Origin: Bordetella parapertussis
Lineage (GTDB): Bacteria; Pseudomonadota; Gammaproteobacteria; Burkholderiales; Burkholderiaceae_C
DNA: 22,349 nt
Assembly: GCA_945900695.1 (NCBI GenBank)
Contig: CAMDJU010000011.1
Span: 1 to 22,349, forward strand
Direction of reading: 5' to 3'
The notes under the pieces were generated by a model. That model was given only the letters and a program-made list of their open reading frames with translations. It had not been told where the DNA came from and ran no database searches. Shown one piece after another: positions 16,978-22,349 of the stretch (positions are counted from its first letter, which is position 1; the number at the start of each line of letters is the position of its first letter). The position numbers were made by a program, and so were the translations under genes.

Positions 16978-17526
16978 TTAGTGGTGGATGTCTATTTGGT
17001 GCATGCCAAATTCGCCACTTTGTCGGTCGGCAAAAAAAGCCTTCAGGGTATCTTTGACCGTGCGAAAAGCAAGATCTTCCCAGGGGATTTCATGCTCTGC
17101 AAATAAGCGGGCTTCCATGGTTTCATGCCCTGGCGCAAATTGATCCGAAGTCAATTGCGCACGGAAAAAGAAATGCACTTGGCCCACACGTGCCACATTG
17201 AGCACCGTGAAAAGCCCTTGCATCTCAAATTGAGCCCCGGCCTCTTCTGTGGTTTCACGCGCCGCCCCTTCACCCAGGGTCTCACCCAACTCCATAAATC
17301 CAGCAGGCAAGGTCCACTTTCCTTTTCGCGGTTCGATGTTTCGCTTGCACAACAGCACGGATTCCCCCAGCACCGGGATGGTGCCGACCACATTCAATGG
17401 GTTTTCATAATGAATGGTGTTGCATTGGGGGCAGACAGCCCTTTGCCGCGTATCGCCATCGTCGGGCACACGCAACACAACCAATTCCCCACAATTTTTG
17501 CAATGTTTGATGCTGGAGCGAAGCAA
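16978..17526 (-). CDS. Zinc-ribbon Nudix hydrolase
   Basis: This 182-residue Nudix hydrolase has an N-terminal zinc ribbon with Cys9, Cys12, Cys32 and Cys35. The Nudix box at 76-98 is complete: Gly76, Glu82 and RETTEEAGA at 90-98, which bind the catalytic divalent metal. Such proteins cleave nucleoside diphosphate derivatives; the ribbon-plus-Nudix layout recalls NADH pyrophosphatase, but the protein is shorter and lacks that family's full N-terminal domain, so the substrate is open. The only reasonable start is TTG at 17526: the frame upstream reaches the previous gene's stop codon without ATG or GTG. It lies 30 bases after the fumarylacetoacetate-hydrolase-family gene and is probably co-transcribed with it. 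Confidence 0.9.
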   Translation of the reverse strand: MLRSSIKHCKNCGELVVLRVPDDGDTRQRAVCPQCNTIHYENPLNVVGTIPVLGESVLLCKRNIEPRKGKWTLPAGFMELGETLGEGAARETTEEAGAQFEMQGLFTVLNVARVGQVHFFFRAQLTSDQFAPGHETMEARLFAEHEIPWEDLAFRTVKDTLKAFFADRQSGEFGMHQIDIHH

Positions 17527-17556
17527 AATAAGTTTTCCCAGTGCGCTGAAATTGGG

Positions 17557-18252
17557 TCAATTGACGTGAACTGTCAGCGTGGGCAAGCCAGTGACGCTTC
17601 CCACCATGGTGTCTCCGCTGACCACCGCGGCCACCCCTTCTGGTGTGCCGCTGAATATGAGGTCCCCGGGCTTGAGTTCCCAGGCGGCGGACAGGTGCTC
17701 AATGGTTTCTGCAATGTTCCAAATCAGCTTGCTGACATGGCTGGATTGACGCGCTTGCCCATTGACGGTAACGGCAATGCCCGCCGATTCAATTTGCGTC
17801 AATTTCTCGGCCCGCACGATGGGCCCCATCGGCGCGCTGTGGTCAAACGCCTTGCCGATGCACCAGGGGCGGCCTTGCTTTTTCATATCGTTTTGAAGGT
17901 CACGACGGGTCATGTCCAAGCCCACGGCATAGCCATAAACATGCTGCATGGCTTCGCTGGCGGCAATGTTTTTGCCGCCTTTGCCGATGGCCACCACCAA
18001 CTCAATTTCGTGGTGGAAATTGCCCGTCATGCTGGGATAAGGGATTTGACCTGTCACGCCCTCGGGGACCACCACCAAGGCATCGGTGGGTTTCAAAAAG
18101 AAAAATGGGGGTTCACGGCCCGTGTACCCCATTTCCTTGGCATGCTCTTCATAGTTGCGTCCCACGCAATAAATGCGATGGACCGGAAATTGCTCAGGCT
18201 GACCGATCACAGGGACAGATATGATGGGTGTGGGGTCAAAAACAAAAGTCAT
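17557..18252 (-). CDS. Fumarylacetoacetate-hydrolase-family protein
   Basis: This is a 231-residue enzyme of the FAH superfamily, which hydrolyses or isomerises C-C bonds of beta-diketo acids such as fumarylpyruvate in aromatic catabolism. The metal ligands appear as Glu82, Glu84 and Asp113 (HEIELVVAIG...GLDMTRRDLQ). The CVGRNYEEHAKEMG and FFFLKPTDALV segments and the terminal FSGTPEGV are typical of the short bacterial form. The start is ATG 18252, preceded by GAGGAA at a good distance; the longer frame to 18336 lacks such a site. No other aromatic-degradation gene is in the window, so fumarylpyruvate hydrolase is only one possibility. It is followed by the Nudix gene. Confidence 0.9.
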   Translation of the reverse strand: MTFVFDPTPIISVPVIGQPEQFPVHRIYCVGRNYEEHAKEMGYTGREPPFFFLKPTDALVVVPEGVTGQIPYPSMTGNFHHEIELVVAIGKGGKNIAASEAMQHVYGYAVGLDMTRRDLQNDMKKQGRPWCIGKAFDHSAPMGPIVRAEKLTQIESAGIAVTVNGQARQSSHVSKLIWNIAETIEHLSAAWELKPGDLIFSGTPEGVAAVVSGDTMVGSVTGLPTLTVHVN

Positions 18253-18434
18253 GGGTTCCTCTTTCAGGGGCAAAAAATTCGCAATTTTCAACCCCGCGCA
18301 GTGGGTGTGCAAAAAACGATGTGCAGAGTGTGCCATGAACTCATGGTCAGTTGCTTTGGGGTTGTCAAATCAGAGGTGTTGGTTGGTTTGAGTGGGTCAT
18401 GGGCATGCAAACTTTTTCCCTCAAGGTCTGAACC

Positions 18435-19220
18435 GTGACCGCATTGAATGATCATCCGATGTTCCAAGCCCAATGGCCTGAAGGTGTGAAGTCCTTTTGC
18501 AGTGTTCGGCACGGTGGCGCTTCCAAAGGGCCTTTCGAGAGCCTGAATTTGGGCAACCATGTGCAAGATGACCCCGCCGATGTCAGTGCCAACAGAGGGA
18601 CTTTTGCGGAACACTTGGGTGCAAAACCCGTTTTTTTGAACCAAGTGCATGGTTGGAGTTTGATTGAATTGACCGATCAAACCCCCGATGGCATGGCCGC
18701 AGATGTCTGCATCACCCAATTTCCCCGGCTGGCATGCACCATCATGGTGGCGGATTGCTTACCCGTTTTACTGGCCGAACCTGATGGGCAATGGGTGGCG
18801 GCCGCGCATGCGGGATGGCGTGGTCTGGCGGGAAACAGGGGGTTTGGGGTCATGGAGGTGGCCGTCAATGCCATGCGCGAGCGCATGGGCTCAGATGTGG
18901 CGCAGCTTCAAGTTTGGCTGGGGCCGTGCATCGGACCTCAGGCTTTTGAGGTGGGCCATGAAGTCAGAGATGCGTTTTGTGGTGACCAGGCACAAGCCAG
19001 TCAATGCTTTCAACCTGGACCCATGAAGGGCAAGTGGTGGGCTGATTTGCCCGCACTGGCCCGAATGCGTTTGCAGGCAATGGGTGTGACCCAGATCACT
19101 GGCAACGACGGATCTTCGCCTTGGTGCACCGTGGCACAACAGGATTTATTTTTTTCCCATCGGCGAGATCGCGTCAGTGGTCGATTCGCCGCCAGCATTT
19201 GGCGTGATGGCGCCGTTTAG
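18435..19220 (+). CDS. pgeF: PgeF/YfiH-family multicopper-like protein (polyphenol oxidase family)
   Basis: This 261-residue protein belongs to the YfiH/LACC1 family (formerly DUF152). Members have been reported as polyphenol oxidases, as purine-nucleoside enzymes, and as removing mis-incorporated serine from peptidoglycan precursors. The metal-site residues are present as His72 (NQVHGW), Cys108 (VADCLP) and His125 (AAHAGWRGL). The start is GTG at 18435, with AAGG eight bases upstream. Its last 75 bases overlap the end of the convergent membrane-protein gene. A position just before phaC is common in Comamonadaceae as I recall it. Confidence 0.9.
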   Translation: MTALNDHPMFQAQWPEGVKSFCSVRHGGASKGPFESLNLGNHVQDDPADVSANRGTFAEHLGAKPVFLNQVHGWSLIELTDQTPDGMAADVCITQFPRLACTIMVADCLPVLLAEPDGQWVAAAHAGWRGLAGNRGFGVMEVAVNAMRERMGSDVAQLQVWLGPCIGPQAFEVGHEVRDAFCGDQAQASQCFQPGPMKGKWWADLPALARMRLQAMGVTQITGNDGSSPWCTVAQQDLFFSHRRDRVSGRFAASIWRDGAV

Positions 19221-19445
19221 TTGACCCTCGTTGGTTTGGTCTTGATGGGCATCGGCATCCATTTGTTTGTTTAATCTGCGCCTGCGCTCCGGCGTGTTGA
19301 TCAGGTACAGAACCAAAGCCAATGGCGCCAAACCATAAAACACAAAAGTGATGAATGCCCCCAGCAAACTGCCTTGGGGGTGGAAAGCTTCGGCCACGGC
19401 CATCATCAAGGTGATGTAAATCCAAGCAATGGCAACCAGGTACAT
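19146..19445 (-). CDS. Small two-helix membrane protein of unknown function
   Basis: I do not recognise a named family. This 99-residue protein has two predicted membrane helices, about 1-21 (YLVAIAWIYITLMMAVAEAF) and 27-49 (LLGAFITFVFYGLAPLALVLY). A basic stretch (TPERRRRLNK) follows, and then a polar tail of about 40 residues. By the positive-inside rule the tail should be cytoplasmic. The ATG at 19445 has AGAGG eight bases upstream. The final 75 bases are antisense to the end of pgeF, and the polar tail is encoded there, so that part may be constrained by pgeF rather than by its own function. It is divergent from phaC. Confidence 0.7.
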   Translation of the reverse strand: MYLVAIAWIYITLMMAVAEAFHPQGSLLGAFITFVFYGLAPLALVLYLINTPERRRRLNKQMDADAHQDQTNEGQLNGAITPNAGGESTTDAISPMGKK

Positions 19446-19572
19446 GGGGTGTGGCCTCTAAAACGCACAGTTGTCAGGGTGATGAAGGCAGAAGCTGGGA
19501 TACTCATCCCAACAGGCCGTGACGCTTCAGTGTAGGGCCGAACAAAATACCCATTGCGCTTTGGAGACAAAT
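19446..19572. promoter_or_regulatory. Divergent region upstream of phaC
   Basis: This 127-base gap should hold the phaC promoter and that of the small membrane protein. It contains one clear inverted repeat, TGGGAT (19496-19501) with ATCCCA (19506-19511), about 60 bases before the phaC start, which might be a regulator site. GGAGAC precedes ATG 19573 as the ribosome-binding site. Confidence 0.4.
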
Positions 19573-21276
19573 ATGCGCCCACAACAGGCCACCGATGGTG
19601 GCAATGCTGCCCATGCTTTTCAACAAAACCTGGCCCAAGGTTGGCAACAGGCATTGGCGAGCATCCAGCAAATGGCCCACACATCACCGCAAGCAGGCAA
19701 GCTGAGCTTTGACCCGATTCGGCTGAAGGGCTTGCAAGAACAATATTTGCAGGAAGCCACCCAACTGTGGAACCAGGGCTTGAGCGAAAACCCGGTGAGC
19801 AAGGACAGGCGTTTTGCAGGTGAAGCCTGGGGCCATAACCCCATGGCTGCGTTTTCAGCGGCGATATATCTTCTCAACACCCGCAGCTTGATGGGTTTGG
19901 CCGATGCGCTGGAGGGTGACCCCAAGACACGCGAACGCATTCGGTTTGCGGTTGAGCAGTGGAGTGCGGCCAGCGCGCCCAGCAATTCTTGGTTATTCAA
20001 TGCGGATGCACAGCAAAAAGCCATCGATACCAAAGGCGAGAGCATTGCCAAAGGCGTTCAAAATTTGTGGCACGACATGCGCCAAGGCCACGTCTCCATG
20101 ACGGACGAAAGTTTGTTTGAGGTGGGTAAAAATGTGGCGACCACGCCTGGGCATGTGGTGTTTGAAAACGACCTGTTTCAGCTCATCGAATACAAACCTC
20201 TGACGGCTAAAGTCCACCAAAAACCGTTTCTGCTGATCCCCCCTTGCATCAATAAGTTTTACATCCTTGATTTGCAGCCAGACAACTCATTCATTCGATA
20301 CGTGGTGGCGCAAGGCCATCGCACATTTGTGGTGAGTTGGCGCAATCCCGACGCCAGCCACGCGCAAGTCAGCTGGGATGACTACATTGAGCAAGGTGCG
20401 ATTCAAGCCATTGATGTGGTTCGAGATATCGCCAAAGTCCCTCAAATCAATGCCTTGGGCTTTTGCGTTGGCGGGACCATTTTGACCACAGCCTTGGCTG
20501 TGTTGGCCGCTCGGGGTGAAAAGCCGGTGAGCAGTGCCACCTTGCTGACGACGCTGATCGATTTCAAACAGACTGGCGTTTTGGATGTGTTCATTGACGA
20601 AAACTTTGTCAAATTCCGTGAAATGCAATACGCCAATGGGGGACTGATGCCTGGGCGGGACATGGCGACCACGTTCAGCTTCTTGCGGCCCAACGATTTG
20701 GTATGGAATTACGTGGTGAAAAACTACCTCAAGGGTGAATCCCCACCGCCCTTTGATTTGCTGTACTGGAACAGCGATTCCACCAATTTACCCGGCCCCA
20801 TGTTTGCTTGGTATTTGCGCAACACCTATCTTGAAAACCGCCTGGTTCACCCAGGCCAAGCGGTGGTGTGCGGTGAAAAAATTGATCTGCGCAAAGTTGA
20901 TTTGCCGGTTTATATTTATGGCTCTAAAGAAGACCACATCGTCCCCATCGAGGCCGCATATGCCAGCACACAGGTGTTGCCCGGTAAAAAACGTTTTGTC
21001 ATGGGTGCATCAGGTCACATTGCCGGGGTCATTAACCCGCCTTCGTCGAAAAAACGCAGCCATTGGCTGCCCGCTGACGCCCAGTTGCCCAGCGAATTTC
21101 AACAATGGCATGGCAAGGCCAAAGAAGTGCCGGGCAGTTGGTGGGATGATTGGTCCAAATGGCTTCGCCCTCAGGCGGGTGCTTTGGTCAATGCACCCAA
21201 AATACCAGGTCGGGGGGCTTATAAAGCCATCGAACCAGCGCCTGGTCGCTATGTCAAAGCCAAGGCTGAAGCGTGA
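19573..21276 (+). CDS. phaC: Class I poly(3-hydroxyalkanoate) synthase
   Basis: PhaC polymerises (R)-3-hydroxybutyryl-CoA into the storage polyester polyhydroxybutyrate at the granule surface. From ATG 19573 (GGAG six bases upstream) it is 567 residues, typical of class I; a GTG 54 bases upstream has no support. The lipase-like box GFCVGG holds nucleophile Cys298. The catalytic Asp454 (KEDHIVP) and His482 (ASGHIAGV) are at the expected spacing, the last two 28 residues apart as in the Cupriavidus enzyme. The variable N-terminal domain (about 1-190) is present. A thiolase gene follows after 51 bases, so this is a phaC-phaA unit. Confidence 0.97.
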   Translation: MRPQQATDGGNAAHAFQQNLAQGWQQALASIQQMAHTSPQAGKLSFDPIRLKGLQEQYLQEATQLWNQGLSENPVSKDRRFAGEAWGHNPMAAFSAAIYLLNTRSLMGLADALEGDPKTRERIRFAVEQWSAASAPSNSWLFNADAQQKAIDTKGESIAKGVQNLWHDMRQGHVSMTDESLFEVGKNVATTPGHVVFENDLFQLIEYKPLTAKVHQKPFLLIPPCINKFYILDLQPDNSFIRYVVAQGHRTFVVSWRNPDASHAQVSWDDYIEQGAIQAIDVVRDIAKVPQINALGFCVGGTILTTALAVLAARGEKPVSSATLLTTLIDFKQTGVLDVFIDENFVKFREMQYANGGLMPGRDMATTFSFLRPNDLVWNYVVKNYLKGESPPPFDLLYWNSDSTNLPGPMFAWYLRNTYLENRLVHPGQAVVCGEKIDLRKVDLPVYIYGSKEDHIVPIEAAYASTQVLPGKKRFVMGASGHIAGVINPPSSKKRSHWLPADAQLPSEFQQWHGKAKEVPGSWWDDWSKWLRPQAGALVNAPKIPGRGAYKAIEPAPGRYVKAKAEA

Positions 21277-21327
21277 CGGCTGCGGGACTTGGGTTCGGTT
21301 GGATGTGTAAATTTTCAGGAGATTATT

Positions 21328-22349
21328 TTGCAAGACATCGTGATTGTTTCTGCCGCCCGCACTGGCGTTGGCAAATTCGGGGGCAGCTTGTCCAAACTCA
21401 GCGCGACAGAGTTGGGCAGCCTGGTGGTGCGTGAAGTGATCGCCCGTTCTGGACTGGATCCCGCCTTGGTGGGCGAGGTCATCATGGGCCAGGTGTTGGC
21501 CGCGGGTGCGGGGCAAAACCCAGCCCGTCAAGCCTTGATGAAAGCGGGCATTCCCCAAGAGGTGCCTGCCTTGACCATCAATGCGGTGTGTGGTTCGGGT
21601 CTCAAAGCGGTCATGTTGGCCGCTCAAGCCGTGGCCTGGGGCGACAGCGAAATCGTCATCGCCGGTGGCCAAGAAAACATGAGTGCCTCGCCGCACATTT
21701 TGAACAACTCGCGCGATGGCCAGCGCATGGGCGACTGGAAAATGATCGACAGCATGATTGTCGATGGCCTGTGGGATGTCTATAACCAATACCACATGGG
21801 CATCACGGCAGAAAACGTGGCCAAAGCGCATGGCATCACCCGCGACATGCAAGATGCATTGGCTTTGGCCAGTCAACAAAAGGCAGCAGCGGCGCAGGCT
21901 GCGGGCAAATTCAAAGATGAAATTGTGCCGGTCCATTTGCCCCAGAAAAAAGGCGACCCCATCGTTTTTGCCAGTGATGAATACATCAACCTCAAAACCA
22001 ATGCCGAGGCCTTGGCGGGTTTGCGCCCTGCATTTGACAAGGCGGGCAGTGTGACCGCTGGCAATGCCTCGGGCATCAATGATGGCGCTGCCGCGGTCAT
22101 GGTCATGTCGGCAGCCAAAGCCAAGTCTCTGGGCTTGACGCCCTTGGCCCGCATTGCATCCTTTGCCACCAGTGGCTTGGACCCTGCCACCATGGGCATG
22201 GGCCCGGTGCCGGCATCGCGCAAAGCCTTGGAGCGTGCTGGCTGGAAAGCCTCGGATGTGGATTTGTTTGAGCTCAATGAGGCCTTCGCGGCCCAGGCCT
22301 GTGCCGTCAACCAATCTTTGGACATCGATCCATTGCGCGTGAACGTCAA
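21328..22349 (+). CDS. phaA: Acetyl-CoA acetyltransferase (thiolase), partial at window end
   Basis: Biosynthetic thiolase condenses two acetyl-CoA into acetoacetyl-CoA, the first step of polyhydroxybutyrate synthesis. About 340 of an expected ~393 residues are visible. The N-terminus [19 protein letters not shown], nucleophile Cys88 in [22 protein letters not shown] and NEAFAAQ are all typical. The C-terminal His and Cys that complete the active site lie beyond the window. The start is TTG at 21328, five bases after AGGAGA (21317-21322); the conserved N-terminus leaves no room for an ATG further in. The gene sits 51 bases after phaC. A broader-specificity thiolase (BktB) is possible but less likely given the adjacency. 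Confidence 0.93.
   Translation, partial: MQDIVIVSAARTGVGKFGGSLSKLSATELGSLVVREVIARSGLDPALVGEVIMGQVLAAGAGQNPARQALMKAGIPQEVPALTINAVCGSGLKAVMLAAQAVAWGDSEIVIAGGQENMSASPHILNNSRDGQRMGDWKMIDSMIVDGLWDVYNQYHMGITAENVAKAHGITRDMQDALALASQQKAAAAQAAGKFKDEIVPVHLPQKKGDPIVFASDEYINLKTNAEALAGLRPAFDKAGSVTAGNASGINDGAAAVMVMSAAKAKSLGLTPLARIASFATSGLDPATMGMGPVPASRKALERAGWKASDVDLFELNEAFAAQACAVNQSLDIDPLRVNV

Noticed and set aside
17125..18438. A 437-codon plus-strand open frame opposite the Nudix and FAH-family genes.
   Set aside because: Both minus-strand genes have intact catalytic motifs and proper starts; the plus frame is rich in His, Gly and Gln and resembles no protein family.
21010..22314. A long minus-strand open frame opposite phaC and phaA.
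   Set aside because: It is antisense to two firmly identified genes, and its His/Gln/Arg-rich composition is that of a shadow frame with no recognisable domain.

Overview
The window reads as a chromosomal segment of a betaproteobacterium, most likely order Burkholderiales and plausibly family Comamonadaceae. The grounds are the gene order thrS-infC-rpmI-rplT-pheS-pheT-ihfA-merR-tRNA-Pro, a class I polyhydroxybutyrate synthase followed by a thiolase, an IorAB-type molybdenum hydroxylase with an exported large subunit, and moderate-to-high GC with dense packing. I saw no insertion sequence, prophage or CRISPR array. The organism call is inference from gene content and order.

Layout. Bases 1-231 hold nothing I can call. 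Next come a gamma-glutamylcyclotransferase-like gene (about 232-627) and isocitrate lyase aceA (905-2224), the latter behind an AT-rich promoter with two copies of a perfect palindrome and followed by a strong terminator. Bases 2367-10166 are the translation/nucleoid block: thrS, infC (ATC start), rpmI, rplT, a terminator, pheS, pheT, ihfA and a MerR-type regulator. It ends in tRNA-Pro(GGG) with its own terminator.

Bases 10313-15776 are all on the minus strand. In transcription order they are a two-gene molybdenum hydroxylase (2Fe-2S subunit, then a Tat-exported molybdopterin subunit), an HMW1C-type cytoplasmic N-glucosyltransferase (GT41), and an FkbM-family methyltransferase whose start overlaps the end of the glucosyltransferase gene. 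This protein-glycosylation pair is the most unusual content of the window.

Bases 15984-22349 are mostly central metabolism. They hold a short, probably NAD-type 6-phosphogluconate dehydrogenase; a minus-strand pair of zinc-ribbon Nudix hydrolase and fumarylacetoacetate-hydrolase-family enzyme; pgeF; a small two-helix membrane protein that overlaps pgeF tail to tail; phaC; and phaA, which runs off the window end. PhaA condenses acetyl-CoA and PhaC polymerises hydroxybutyryl-CoA into storage polymer, while AceA routes the same acetyl-CoA into the glyoxylate shunt, so acetyl-CoA use is a theme at both ends.

Best leads: the N-glucosyltransferase/FkbM pair with no adhesin partner in view; the aceA operator palindromes; a terminator-like hairpin placed just before the infC ribosome-binding site; and a hairpin-rich rpmI leader that may be the L20 autoregulatory site.
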